The notes: generated by a model from the sequence alone, not told the origin. A stretch of DNA of 64,000 nt from Diadophis punctatus similis (GCA_023053685.1 JALIGW010000016.1:6664501-6728500), one strand, 5' to 3'; shown: positions 8,129 through 19,239, counted from the stretch's first letter. Translations and numbers: made by a program.

Positions 8129-11100
8129 CTGTAGAAAGAAGCAAAGGGGACATTATTTTCCTCCAGGATATTCAAAACCAAAATAGTGAAAACATGTTGA
8201 ACATAATTATGTAGCTCAACCTGAAATGTTCTACCTCCTCTGCCCTAGTACTATCTACTCTGACTGACATGAGATCTCCAAAGCTTTAAATCAAGACCCT
8301 GGGCATGAAGAAAATATGCCAGAAAACTGGAGTTTAAGCATATATCCCATTGTGTGTGTTCAGACGATTTTTCTTTGTGTGTTATATATAACAATTAGTG
8401 TTACCGGTTTCCCTCCATTTAGATGTGTGCCTTATTGATCTCAGCAGCTTTTCAACCATAATCCTAGACTTTGCTTCATGTGTTAATTATCTTCACCTAA
8501 ACCTTTTAATATTAGTTAAACCTATCTGTAATGTTTCAATACAGCCTTGAGTTTATGGCCCACTGCAAATAAAAAGACTGGGAAGCATGCAAATAAATGT
8601 ATCTCTTAAAAGTTAATGCTTTAAATTTATAGAAAATGTCTACCATGCACTCAGAAAGAAAGACAGCTTAAATGTGGTCTTGAGAAAGCATAATATAAAC
8701 AATTATTCAATTTATGCTAAGCTGCCCTAGAACTAAGCAATTGCATTGGAAGAACAGATGCTCTCTAATCTAAGTGTACAAAAATCCTACTCATAATTAG
8801 CCATCTGATATTTGCAACTTAAAACACTCATTTCTGGCTACCAAATTTAAGCTCTAATTTTCTTTAGAGGAGAATTATTTTTCTTCCTAGGATCAAATAA
8901 CTTTCTCCATCTGAAAGAAATCAGCTGCTTTCTCCTGAAATAATTGGCAGCTACAGTTCAGAGATATATACTTATTTAGCACCTGCCTGACTTTACAAAT
9001 ATATTTTATAGGATAGGGAAAAGGATATCATTAACCATTGTAAGAAGACTCTTTAATTTACAAACACTAAGTTCAGTTTACATCATTATATTAATGTTTG
9101 TTCCCTACTGCATGCTACAATTTTCAAACCTTGCAACTAACAACATTCTGTAGACTCTCTGTTACCATTAGTTGTATTACCTGTACCCAGGCCTTTTAAG
9201 ATCTGTATAAACTATTGCAAAGTTGAAATGTGTCCCCTTCTTCCTTGCTTCTGGATAGACTTCCTTCACTAAACTGGTCAGCTCTTTTAAAGTTGCATCC
9301 ATCCTGGAGGAAAACAAAATCAAGGTCAATTTAGTAAGTGTAGATACTTTTCATGTGTTTTTAATGCAATATTGAGATATAGGCAAATGGTTACCTGTAA
9401 AGGCAAGAACTCACCATGTGTAAATCTGAAGTTCACTGGAAGGTACATTTCCACGCGCAAATTCATCCATTCGGTGATGACGCCCATTGTTTGTGGTGAA
9501 GACCCTCAACAAGAGGGGACAAGTCTGCAAAGCAAACAGCCAGTCTTAATAGTATTTATACTATGTATCATTGATTTTGTTTTGTGTCAACTGTTATTTC
9601 AATTTCTCTTAAGGTTGGTTTACAAAAATACAAAAAAGTAGCAAAGCTAAATACATCTTTAGCTGGTTTTCTAACATTTAATGGATTTTAAAATTCTAGT
9701 TATGAATTTTCCATGGAGAAGCAGAAAAATAATATGATGCATGTAACACAGAAATCCTATTCTTCTGAAGAATTTTCAAAGCTTGTTAGCAACCAGTGAG
9801 GAAAGAGGTGGCAATTTATTTGTGATATTGTTTCCCTTCCTTACCACATCAAGTTTTCTGTCCAACTAACTAATTTCACAGCTAGCATACGTCTCCAGCC
9901 TATACAATATCTTAGAAGACTTTAATTTAAAATGTACTGCTTTTCTTAAACACTTCTAATATCTCCATAAACTCACAATTGGCTCAAAACAATCACAAAA
10001 CTTTATGCCTTTCTACGAAGTTTATCTCCAACGACAAGGTCTCATGAGTTCATGTAATATTTATGATTCTTCAACTATAGTACTGTGCCCATTTTGACAG
10101 AACTGTTTACTGATTAATAGAACACAGTATCCAAGACTAGCAATCCATATCAGTTTAACAAGATGTCCAATTTGCATATGAAGATGACTTATATCAATTA
10201 TCTCTATAGCTATAGAAATGATACCGGTACTTCTAAGTTTAAATAGCTAAAATATTTAGAATGTTTTGTTAGATAGTATATAGGCCTTTTTCATACTCTT
10301 ATTTGCCCCCCCCCAAAAAAGAGACACTACAAACTTCTAGATTTACCAGGACCAATGATACTTATGCATTAGGCATTTAAGTATATAATTAAGCAAGATC
10401 ATATATGGTTAATGCTCAAATGGGAAACCAACAGGATAGCTCAAGTATGTAGGTTAGATTGAGAAATCAAAGAATGGATTTGCAAAACCATTTTTATATT
10501 TTTGCAAAGAAAATTTCTTGGCCATTCCCAAAACCTCCTAAGTAAAGCTTGTCTTGAATGAGACTTTTAAGGCAGAGTATGACAAACACATACAGGTAGT
10601 CCTCAACTTACGACTTATGAGCCCAGAATTTATGTTGCTAAGTGAGAAATTTGTTTCTCATTTTACGACCTTTCTTGCCACATTTGTTAAATGAATCACA
10701 GCAGTTGTTAAATTAGTAACACGGTTAAGTGAATCTGGCTTCCCCATCGAATCTGCTTGTCAGAAGGTCACAAAAGATGATCACATGACCCCGGGATATT
10801 GCAACTGTCATAAATATGAACCAGTTGTCAAGCATCCAAAGGTAAATCATGTGACAATGGGGATGCTGCAACGGTTATTTGAGCGCGAAAAATGGTCATA
10901 ACTCACTTTTTTCAGTGCTGTTATAACTTCGGTCACCAAAAGGAACTGTCATAAGTTGTGAACTACCTGTATTTAGAAACCACAGGGTCGCTCGTGGCAG
11001 CAGAGTGAAACTACCTAGGTTGACTGATAAGCAAGCAAGCATCATTGAGGACCCAGAGGACCCAGATTGTTGGGGGCAATATGCTGAACTCTGTAAACCG

Positions 11101-11645
11101 CTTAGAGAGGGCTGTAAAGCACTATGAAGCGGTATATAAGTCTAAGCGCTATTGCTATTGAATTGCCATGTTCGCACAACCCGAAGAGCCAAAAATCGCC
11201 CAACCACATTTCAAACCTGTTACAAGATATAAAAACCCAGATCGTGTAAATTAATTTATGCTTTGTGGCACAAATGTTCTCAGTAGACCCACAACAGACC
11301 CATAACGGCAGGGCAGCACCTGGGAGAAAACACCCCGACCGCTTTCACATGCAAAGTGGCGCGAGAGATGAAATTGCAAGAAGCGCCCGTTGTTTTCCTA
11401 CATTCAGCTTATCCTTCACCTCCAACTGATTTTTAAATATGATGATGAACGTGAGGTTTGCTCGTCGTGCACACGGCATCGCAACGCGCATACAGCACGA
11501 GCAAGGCGAGCCGAGCGACCAGCCAGCCGTCCCCGCTTCTCCCCGCCACCTTCCTTCCACTCCTCCTTTGTACCTTCTCGCGGTCGATGGGCTTTTCGGG
11601 CTCTTTCTTAATCTCCTCCTGAGTAACGCGAGACTCCACCGCCAT
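7972..11645 (-). CDS. SAP18: SAP18, Sin3A-associated protein of 18 kDa (complete, 4 exons)
   Basis: SAP18 is a nuclear ubiquitin-fold protein that links the Sin3-HDAC co-repressor to targets and, with RNPS1 and acinus or pinin, forms the ASAP/PSAP splicing-regulatory complexes. The coding exons on the minus strand are 11645-11574, 9524-9415, 9303-9181 and 8128-7972. They sum to 462 nt, which is 153 codons plus stop, the usual vertebrate length. The protein starts MAVESRVTQEEIKKEPEKP and ends in the proline/arginine-rich RAPPPSGRMRPY. It is nearly identical to human SAP18 as I remember it, including RVFTTNNGRHHRMDEF and YRVKEIGSTMSGRKG. All introns are GT-AG. The gene converges on SKA3. Confidence 0.97.
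9181..9303 (-). CDS. SAP18: SAP18 exon 3
   Basis: Minus-strand acceptor TTTTCCTCCAG precedes GATGGATGC at 9303, and the donor GTAATA follows 9181. It encodes MDATLKELTSLVKEVYPEAR and the FAIVYTDLKRPGYR stretch, with split Trp and Arg codons at its two ends. Confidence 0.95.
9415..9524 (-). CDS. SAP18: SAP18 exon 2
   Basis: Minus-strand acceptor TTTGCTTTGCAG precedes ACTTGTCCCC at 9524, and the donor GTGAGT follows 9415. It encodes TCPLLLRVFTTNNGRHHRMD and continues to QIYT plus a split Trp codon. Intron 3 (9304-9414) is only 111 bp. Confidence 0.95.
10592..10970 (+). mobile_element. ACAGGTAGTCCTCAACTTA family element, full length
   Basis: Starts ACAGGTAGTCCTCAACTTAC and ends with the inverse, GTTGTGAACTACCTGT, with TA next to both ends. 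The interior contains the family hallmarks GTTAAGTGAATCTGGCTTCC, GATCACATGACC and GTCATAACTCACTTTTTTCA. Non-autonomous. The superfamily is unclear, but TA flanks would suit Tc1/mariner. Confidence 0.85.
11040..11160 (+). repeat. 3' half of a tRNA-derived SINE
   Basis: Contains GACCCAGATTGTTGGGGGCA, GTAAACCGCTTAGAGAGGGC and GAAGCGGTATATAAGTC, then the GCTATTGCTATTG tail. The tRNA-like head is missing. Confidence 0.85.
11574..11645 (-). CDS. SAP18: SAP18 exon 1, with start codon
   Basis: The ATG is at 11645-11643 and the donor GTACAA follows 11574, giving 24 codons (MAVESR to DREK). The frame stays open upstream to another ATG at 11711, which would add 22 residues. Human SAP18 also has a longer annotated N terminus as I recall. 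I choose the inner ATG because it gives the conserved 153-residue form. Confidence 0.95.
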
Positions 11646-11860
11646 CGGGACGGCTCTTCGTCCGAACCCCCCGTCGACGAAACTAAGGCGCGAGGACTCC
11701 TTCAGCACCAAACGCCGCTTTCCAACCGACGACCGACAATCTCAACCGGAAGCACTTTCTAAACTCCATCGAAACAAGATGGCGGCGCCCACCAAAGTAG
11801 GAAGGCTTGACTGGGCTTCCCCGCCACGGGGGGGGGGGGAAACCTCTCGCGATACTTAGG
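11646..11860 (-). promoter_or_regulatory. SAP18 CpG-rich promoter region
   Basis: GC- and CpG-rich DNA just upstream of SAP18. It holds an ETS-type ACCGGAAG at 11745-11752 and a YY1-type CAAGATGGCGGC at 11775-11786, both reading on the plus strand, opposite to SAP18. No TATA box is evident. The transcription start cannot be placed exactly. Confidence 0.65.
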
Positions 11861-11972
11861 TGTGCCCGAGAGGTAAAAGAAGTTCTGGAAAGGCGGTTCC
11901 TTCTAAATGGCCAATAGGGATAGATAGGCGACTAGAGACGAATGTTAAGGCGAGGGTAGGGATGCAATACTG

Positions 11973-12080
11973 CAGGTCTCCAACCTTGGAAACTTATGTG
12001 GCGTGGACTTCAAATCCCAGAATTCCTCAGCCAGCCATTTGAAGTCCACACCTCATAAAGTTGCCAAGATTGGAGACCTC
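11973..12080. mobile_element. Hairpin MITE near the SAP18 promoter
   Basis: Arms GGTCTCCAACCTTGGAAACT and its inverse around a TTCAAATCCCAGAATTCC core. It is flanked on both sides by TGCAATACTG, a direct repeat of 8-10 bp that marks the target duplication. Confidence 0.82.
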
Positions 12081-12121
12081 TGCAATACTGTATGGTACAC
12101 GCTTGACGATGTGTGCGCTAT

Positions 12122-12210
12122 AACTCCCAGCATGCTGGCTAGGGAATTCTGGGAGTTGAAGTCCAGACATCTTTTAGTTGCCCAGGTTAAGAAACATTGC
12201 GATAGGAGAG
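12122..12210. mobile_element. Partial hairpin MITE
   Basis: One arm and the core are present (GAATTCTGGGAGTTGAAGTC, then CAGACATCTTTTAGTTGCC and GGTTAAGAAACATTG). The left arm is lost. Related to the CAGTGTTTCTCAACC type. Confidence 0.65.
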
Positions 12211-13104
12211 GATGGGCATTGAGATTGTTTAATGAGTTCTCCCACACATTAAAAATATATATATTAGAGTTGAGAATAGATGGCTGTGCAGTTTTCTTGG
12301 CAATATACAGAAGTGCCATTGCATTCATTCTTTGGATTTTTTTTGCTTCACTTCCCAATCTTGCCTACAGGCTGGGAACTCCGGATTGTCTAACCTGGTC
12401 TTACCTCGTCTATCGGGGCCTTTCTCTCACACAAAGAGGCTTAATATCCATCTATGTTTGTAGGTTCCTGGGTCATACCTTAAACTCTGGCCATATTTGT
12501 ATAGTATTCTGAATGAAAAAAAGTGGTAGCTAGATTGCAGCTCAGTGTGTTATGTGAACTTAGATTAATTTAGTACATGATAGTTAGATATGCTAAATTT
12601 CTGCCATGAAAATACCATATTAACATGGGATATTTGGAAGCCTGAATAATACTCATTTGGAGGATGATGTTTGGAATTCCTTAATTGTTGAATTTTTTTC
12701 TATTAAGGTAGGCTATGTGCATACATCATAGCCAAGTCCAAACACAAATATGGTATGATTATCAGTACACAGTTTTTAATTATAGTAGGCAGAAATCATG
12801 GCTAAAGTTTATTAAATGGATTCATATAGTCATTTTTCCCAGCAAATTCTTCATGTAATTTATCTGCACATATTTTTTTTGTTATAACCAGTTTTATAGG
12901 TGTTGACACTCAGGATTAGTCATTACTCACTAACCAACAGTCAAGAAGCCAGCTTTGAATACTGTGGTCCAGTGATAACAGTTCTGTGTATTGCAGTGAC
13001 AATTCCATAACCTTAACCTGTTCCATCACTCATGCCCTAATCAGCCCAACATTACATGGGCCCAACCCCACCTGGTCAGGAAGGAAAGATATGTTGCAGA
13101 GCTA
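12211..13104. other. No feature recognised
   Basis: AT-rich intergenic DNA with no gene, RNA or repeat that I can name. Confidence 0.5.
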
Positions 13105-13841
13105 AAGTGACCAGATTTTTTTTTAAGCAGGACGGGGGGGGGGGCGCCTGGGCGCCGCCATTTGTTTTGCCCTCTGCGCATGCGCAGAACGCGCAGAGGG
13201 CAAAACACAGCAATGTCGGCGTCCAGGTGGGGGGGCGGGGAGGGGAGGCCTTTCCTCGCCTCCCGCCTCCCCTTCGGGAGCTGCCCTGGGGCCGGGCTGG
13301 CAAGCAACGAACGGGAGGCGGGAGACGGGGAAAGGAGGCAGCCGGCAGCTTACCTGTCACGAGCTACAGGCATCCAAGCGCCGCGGTCTCCCAGTCGCCC
13401 GCCCGGCCCCAGGGCAACGGCGGCAGCGAGATGACGGGGGGAAGGAAGGGGAGCGGGACGAGGAAGGGCTGTTTGCGCCGCCGGAGGGGCCGCTCGTGAG
13501 CTCAAACCCACGACGGCAGCGGCGACGGCTCCTCGTCCCTCACCCCTCCACCCACATCCCAACAGCAGCAGCGCCTCCGAGGGCGGGGCTAGGGATGGGG
13601 CGGGGAAAGGAGAGGAGGAGCAGCCCCCCTTCCCCCTCCCCCCAGCAGGCAGCCGGCTCTCTGAAATTCCGCCCGACTTGCTTCCGGTACCTCTCTTTTG
13701 CTTCCCCTCTAAGGTGACCAGACGTCCCGCTGTTTCCGCATTCTTTTCAAAAAAGCGGGACTTTTTGAAAAGAATGCGGGACGCGGGACACACGCTTGAA
13801 AAGCGTGTCTGTCCCGCCAAAAGCGGGACGTCTGGTCACCT
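13105..13841. mobile_element. GTGACCAGA-ended element with GC-rich interior
   Basis: Starts AAAGTGACCAGA and ends TCTGGTCACCT, with TA next to each end (13103-13104, 13842-13843). The interior (13130-13650) is very GC- and CpG-rich and contains the palindrome TGCGCATGCGCA within a longer inverted repeat of GCCCTCTGCGC (about 13170-13200). Open frames inside look like composition effects. It may be one element or a left fragment plus the complete small element at 13712. Confidence 0.55.
13712..13841. mobile_element. Palindromic MITE, GGTGACCAGACGTCCCG type
   Basis: About 20-bp perfect terminal inverted repeats (AGGTGACCAGACGTCCCGCT and its complement). Inner inverted repeats of TTCTTTTCAAAAAAGCGGGA make the whole unit fold almost end to end. 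TA flanks both sides. Confidence 0.75.
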
Positions 13842-14244
13842 TATGCAGAGCCCAAGTCTGACTGGCGGGGCTCTACAAAGATAATCTTGTCTGCCATTGC
13901 CCTCGCCTGTGGAAAATTCTCCCCCCAGAGGTGTAGGGCCCTACACTTCTGGCCTTCTGAAAAGGAGTTCAAACATGACTCTACACTCTACAGTCTCGTG
14001 TGAGGAGACCAGAACAGCACGCAGTTGAGGGACTGGTTAGCACCCTGAGAGTCTATGTTTTTTCAACTAATTTTAAACAAGGTTTAATTACCGTATTTTT
14101 CGGAGTATAGGACGCACCGGAGTATAAGACGCACCTAGATTTTAGAGGAGGAAAACAAGGAAAAAAGTATTCTGAACCAAATGTAGTAATATATTATTTA
14201 ATAAAATATCATTGTAGCAGAATACTTTTTACAACCATGTACAC

Positions 14245-14875
14245 TTTTTACAAACTTCAAACTTGACAGCTTTAAGACTTGTGGACTTCAACTCCCAGAA
14301 TTCCTCCTCCAGTCATGCTAGCTCAGGAATGGGAGGTGAAGTCCACAAGTCTTAAAGCTGTCAAGTTTGAAGTTTGTAAAAAGTGTACATGGTTGTAAAA
14401 AGTCTTGCCAAGTTTGAAGACCCTTGCACCCCTAACCCAGGGCTCTTCAAACTTGACAGCTTTAAGACTTGTGGACTTCAACTCCAATTCCTGAGCTAGC
14501 ATGACTGGAGGAGGAATTCTGGGAGTTGAAATTCACAAGTTTGAAGACCCTTGCACCCCCTTGGCAAGTTTAAGACTTGTGGACTTCAACTCCCAGAATT
14601 CCTCCTCCAGTCATCCTAGCTCAGGAATGGGAGTTGAAGTCCACAAGTCTTAAACTTGCCAAGTTTGAAGAGCCTTGGGTTAGAGGTGGCAAGGGTCTTC
14701 AAACTTGGCAAGTTTAAGACTTGTGGACTTCAACTCCCAGAATTCCTCCTCCAGTCATTCCTGAGCTAGCATGACTGGAGGAGGAATTCTGGGAGTTGAA
14801 GTACACTAGTCTTAAACTTGCCAAGTTTGAAGACCCTTGCACCGCTAACCCAGGGCTCTTCAAACTTGGAAGTTT
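14245..14875. repeat. Tandem cluster of inverted hairpin-MITE arms
   Basis: Several units of roughly 150 bp alternate GACTTGTGGACTTCAACTCC with its inverse, GGAGTTGAAGTCCACAAGTC. Each is joined by the spacer CTCCAGTCAT...GCTAGC and by CCCTTGCACC(CC)TAACCCAGG links. The units derive from the same family as 3150-3255, but here they were amplified locally inside another element. Confidence 0.8.
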
Positions 14876-14984
14876 CTCTTCATACCTGTCAGGCTGCTCG
14901 CTTCAGGCAGCAGCAGCGGTGGCTCCGGCGGCGGTGAGTATCGGTGGCGTCGCGTCCTGCAGCGGGGCGGGGGCTGCAAAGGGG

Positions 14985-15360
14985 ACGGCTGTGGTGGCAT
15001 GTCCTGTGCCGGGGGCTGCAACGGCGGCGGCTCGCTTCAGGCAGCGGCGACTCACTTTCAGCGGCGGCGGCAGCCAGCAACGGCGACAGCCAGCAACGGC
15101 AGTGGGGGGGGTTTCAGGCGGCGGCGGCTCGCTTCAGGCAGCGGCGACTCACTTTCAGCGGCGGCGGCAGCCAGCAACAACGGCAGCGGGGGGGTTTCAG
15201 GCGGCGGCGGCTCGCTTCAGGCAGCGGCGACTCACTTTCAGCGGCGGCGGCAGCCAGCAACGGCGGCAGCCAGCAACGGCAGCGGGGGGAGGTTTCAGGC
15301 GGCGGCGGCTCGCTTCAGGCAGCGGCAACTCGCTTTCGGTGGCGGCGGCAGCCAGTAACG
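14985..15360. repeat. GC-rich minisatellite, unit about 80 bp
   Basis: Repeats the blocks GGCTCGCTTCAGGCAGCGGC, GACTCACTTTCAGCGGCGGC and GGCAGCCAGCAACGGC about four times, with decaying copies out to 15560. CpG-dense and unlike the AT-rich surroundings. Some frames read as long Gly/Ala/Ser-rich or Arg/Gln-rich peptides, which is an effect of the repeat. Confidence 0.82.
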
Positions 15361-15744
15361 GGGGCAGGCTTCAGAGGCGGCGTGGGGGTTGGGCGGCGGT
15401 GGTGGTGGCGGCTCGCTTTGGGCAGTGGCGGTGGCCAGCAAGGGCAGCAGCGGCTCTTCAGGCGGCAGGCTTCAGACAGCAACGGCAGCAGGGGGATTTT
15501 GGGCAGTAGCAGCAGCAGCTCGCTTCGGGTGGCGATGGCGGCCAGCAACGGAATACCGCCAATCAGCTGTTTGTCGCCCGCCATTGCCGGTGTTGGTGCA
15601 ATTGCTGCCATTGCTACCATCGCACCAACTCCCTCCCCCCTCCCCCATGTATGTCTGATGCAACATTCGGAGTATAGGACGCACCCAGTTTTTGACCCTC
15701 TTTTTTCGGGTAAAAAGGTGCGTCCTATACTCCGAAAAATACGG

Positions 15745-16369
15745 TATACTTTTCTTCCTTTTAACTTCTATTTTTTAAAATTAATTTTTATATGCTGTTT
15801 TTATTTTTTAACATTTTATTGTATACCGATCAGAGTCTCTCTGAGGGAGATTATTGATTCAAAAATGTGACAGACAGACAGACAGACAGACGTATCTGGA
15901 GAGTTGTAGTTTCTTTTCCAACTGTATTGGTTTTTCAAGGACTACTGTAAATTTCACAAAACTACTTGTGGATGCAGGATAATTTTAATGAACTCTCCAC
16001 ATATATAATTTTGATAAAATACAACTCTTATCTTTTGAAATTTTGTAAAGATTAGCTAGATGGCACTCAAGTATGTTTTGATGCTTAGAATCTAGGAAAT
16101 TGAAAACTGAACAAAATTAAAAAAGCTTTTATTGTACTATTTTAACCATTTATTTTTTTAAAAAAAACATTCTAAATCTTATAAAGCAATACAGCCCTTC
16201 ACACTGAATTGGCAAAAGTAGTGAATATGCTGAGGCATTTTGTAGATAGGCAGAGCCACGGATTCAGCTACCTTTCTAAGCTCACTGGATCCCAAGAGCC
16301 AGGCAAGATCAAGATTAAGATCAAGATCAAGACTAGTCAGTTGAGGCAATCAACTATTTTGTCTACACT
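15745..16369. other. AT-rich spacer with a short GACA microsatellite
   Basis: Contains (GACA)n at about 15870-15890 and AT-rich sequence. No gene or other element recognised. Confidence 0.5.
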
Positions 16370-16492
16370 GCAGCAATGCTTTTCAAATCTGGCAATGTTA
16401 AGATGTGTGGGCTTCAACTTTCAGAAATCCCCAGCCAGCATGCTAGAAGTTGGTCTGCACATCTTCAATTTGCCAAGTTTAAAAAACACTGA
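16370..16492. mobile_element. Old hairpin MITE
   Basis: Diverged arms (CAATGCTTTTCAAATCTGGC and CAATTTGCCAAGTTTAAAAA) around TTCAACTTTCAGAAATCCCC. Recognisable but with many changes, so older than the copies at 23729 or 26506. Confidence 0.7.
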
Positions 16493-17420
16493 TTTACAGG
16501 GCTGGCATAATTGAGAACTCATTTTGTGCACCTAACAGAATATACACAGATGGGACATTTATTCAAATGAAGCTTTGTATGATGCATTCAAGGAGCAGAA
16601 TGGCAGTTAGTATCATTTTAAAGATAGGATAGCTGGGTTTTTGGTAGATTTTGAATTGAATGCCTAAGAGGTGATATACAGTAATTCTTTTCTCTCTCTC
16701 TCTCTCTCTTTTTTAGCAGACAGTCCTTACCCCCAACATACTTGAACTGAGAGCCTCTGAATTTGTTCTGTCATATTGCTATCATGTACATATATCATTA
16801 ATACCGACGCTCTGGATTATTATTTTATTTCAGTTAGTCTAAGAATAAATTGTCAGAAATATTTGGAGAATTTTATTTATCATACAGTTAAGAATGCACT
16901 GTGTGCAGAGTAAAGAAACAGAGCGGTCACTTGTTTTGAATAGTAAATGTATGTTTAAAGGGGGTGGAGTAGTGTGGACAGGAAATTAATTCCTCATAGG
17001 GAATGAATCATTTGCATTCTTGGCAGCCAAGTTCAGATTTACAAGAATGTTGGGCTTGATTAACTTCCTTCCAAATGTTTTAGCTCAGAGTGCAAAGATG
17101 GCAGGAAAGATACACAAAAAGGACACATGGATAGACCTTTTTTAACAGAACATAATTAACAAGGAGGTAATTCAAATATAATATATAAATTTACCCAAAT
17201 AGCTCACACCTTCCTCTGTAGTTCAGATATGAACTTGTGTCTGGTATGGCTAATTTTGCACAGCAGAAGTTGTGTAAGGTAACAATTACAGTAAGTTGTA
17301 TTTTGCTTCTGTCTGCTTCGGCCACCAAGCAAGCTTTGTAATATGGGAACAACAGTTAAACTTCCAGTGAGCAATCAGTACAACATATATTTGTAAAAAT
17401 GTGTTTCCTGCATTTGTACT
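16493..17420. other. No gene recognised; short TC run
   Basis: A (TC)n tract lies at about 16690-16710. The remainder is AT-rich single-copy-looking DNA. Confidence 0.5.
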
Positions 17421-17815
17421 ACAGAAATCCTTGATTTGGGACCACAATTGGGACCAGAAATGCCATGACTAAGCAAGGTGGTTGTTAAATGAGTCACATC
17501 TGATTTTACAAGCTTTTTTTTGCCATAGTTGAGTGAATAACTGCAGTTGTTAAGTGAATCATGCAGTCGTTAAGCGAATCTGGCTTCCCCCATGGATTTT
17601 GCTTGTCAGAAGCCAGCCGAGAAAGTTGCAAACGGTGATCACAGGACCCTGGGATCCTGCAACCATTGTAAATATATGCTGGTTGCCAAGTGCCCAAATT
17701 TTGATCACGTGACTGTGGGGAATCTTGCAATAGTCATAAGTGTGAGGACTGGTTGTAAGTCACTTATTTCAGTGTCCTTGTAACTTTGAATGGTTGCGAG
17801 TTGAGGACTGCCTGT
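17421..17815 (+). mobile_element. ACAGGTAGTCCTCAACTTA family element
   Basis: Nearly full length. The left end is diverged (ACAGAAATCCTTGATTTGGG). The interior has GTTAAGCGAATCTGGCTTCC and GATCACGTGACTGTGGGG, and the right end is GTTGAGGACTGCCTGT. Confidence 0.82.
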
Positions 17816-17950
17816 ACAAATTTAATATAGTCGGTCCAAACAGTAATCACAGAGATTTTTCCTTTCAAGTTCTCACCCAGCTATCTGGTTAGTATTTACA
17901 TGGAAGCGAGTCTTTTTGATTGCTGCCACATTCTCTGGAACTGCTTGGTG

Positions 17951-18085
17951 CAGGGGTCCCCAAACTTGGCAACTTTAAGACTTGTGGACTTCAACTCCCA
18001 GAATTCTCCAGCCAGCATAGCTGGCTGGAGAATTCTGGGAATTGAAGTCCACAAGTTTTAAAGTTGCCAAGTTTGAAGACCTCTG
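17951..18085. mobile_element. Hairpin MITE with exact 8-bp target duplication
   Basis: Starts CAGGGGTCCCCAAACTTGGC and ends GTTTGAAGACCTCTG. The arms pair through the GCTGGCTGGAGAATTC centre. GCTTGGTG occurs immediately on both sides (17943-17950 and 18086-18093). Confidence 0.92.
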
Positions 18086-18245
18086 GCTTGGTGTATGACG
18101 CCATTCCAATACCTTTTTTTAGGTAAACAGTATGGTGAAGCTTTGACTTTTCTCTGGTTTTGGTTGCCTTTATTCACTTACTCGTCTAACTGGTTCTCAT
18201 CCTTCTGATTGTTTTAAATATTGTTTTTATATTTTGTGTAGTTTT

Positions 18246-18591
18246 ACAGGGGGCAAAATGATTTACAAGCACAACTGGGACCAGAACTTCTGTCATTAAA
18301 TGAGGTGGTCAATAAGCAAGCAGTGCCTTATTTTACCAACTTTTTTGTCACAGTAGTTATGTGAATTATTGTGGTCCTTAAGTGAATCATGTGGTCATCA
18401 AGCAAATCCATTAAGCAATTACATTTCCTTGTTGGAAGCTGGCTGGGAGGATTGCCATGTTACTGCATTTTTATCATGTAACCGCAGGGACATTGCAAGT
18501 ACAAAGGCCAGTCGTAAGTCTTTTTTTTTTTAGCACTGTCGTAACTCTGATTGATTGCTAAACAAATGGTCGTAAGTCAACGACTACCTAT
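18246..18591 (+). mobile_element. ACAGGTAGTCCTCAACTTA family element, diverged
   Basis: Shares the order of blocks with 10592-10970 (CAACTGGGACCAGAA, TTAAGTGAATCATGTGGTC, CATTGCAAGTACAAAGGCC) and ends GTAAGTCAACGACTACCTA. Confidence 0.75.
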
Positions 18592-19239
18592 CCAGGACAT
18601 TTGGAGAGCATTAGATTGGGGAAATATACTAAATCATATGGGCCTCTGCAACTAAATGTGCTGATGCTTTTGAATCATTAATTGAAAATAGGAGTAGATA
18701 TTTGGAATATTAAAAGTTAGATATGCCTTACCCTAGAACAGGGATAAGGAATTTTTTCCCAAAACTTTTGGTATGAATGAATGGGCTTTTTTTTTTTACT
18801 TTGACATAATTGCTGAAAACTGATAGCACGGTTTCCTACCATTATAAGGTGTAACAACATTACAAAATACTGTAGCATATGCCTTAAAATAGGTGTAACA
18901 TAGTCTTAAAATGGAAGATGAACCCCAATTTCCATCAAAAATTGTCCAACCTTCAAAACATGATAAACATGCTTCCAGCCACCAAATGTTTGTCTATTCC
19001 TGGCTTCAAATTCCTTTAAATTCTGAAGTTTTAACTTGTTTCCTATTTTTATAGTAGCCATATAATTTATTCAACTCAGTTTTCTGGAACTGCATAAATA
19101 CACTGATCACGGGTTGGGTTTACATAATAAAATAGGCTAAATAAGCTGATGTGTCAGATGCTGTACATTATCTACAACTGCCGAATTGATTCTTGGAACA
19201 AAACCTGGTATTCTAATTCCATCTCTTTTCTGCCTTTGA
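18592..19239. other. No feature recognised
   Basis: AT-rich intergenic DNA with short T runs only. Confidence 0.5.

Larger units (their letters stand above)
9525..11573 (-). other. SAP18: SAP18 intron 1
   Basis: GT-AG intron of about 2.0 kb, holding a TA-flanked element (10592-10970) and a SINE 3' part (11040-11160). No other recognisable feature. A short C-then-A run sits at 10306-10320. Confidence 0.9.
14091..15744. mobile_element. TA-flanked CCGTATTTTTCGG element, 1.65 kb with tandem-array cargo
   Basis: The inverted ends CCGTATTTTTCGGAGTATAG and CTATACTCCGAAAAATACGG lie exactly between TA dinucleotides (14089-14090, 15745-15746). Subterminal GACGCACC boxes repeat at both ends. The interior holds a cluster of hairpin arms (14245-14875) and a GC-rich minisatellite (14985-15360). 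Long open frames in three phases across 14796-15870 arise from the tandem GGC-rich repeat and are not judged to be genes. Confidence 0.85.

Noticed and set aside
14796..15870. Long open reading frames (237 and 308 codons) rich in Gly, Ala, Ser and Arg
   Set aside because: They run through the GC-rich tandem repeat in several frames at once, lie inside a mobile element and show no domain.
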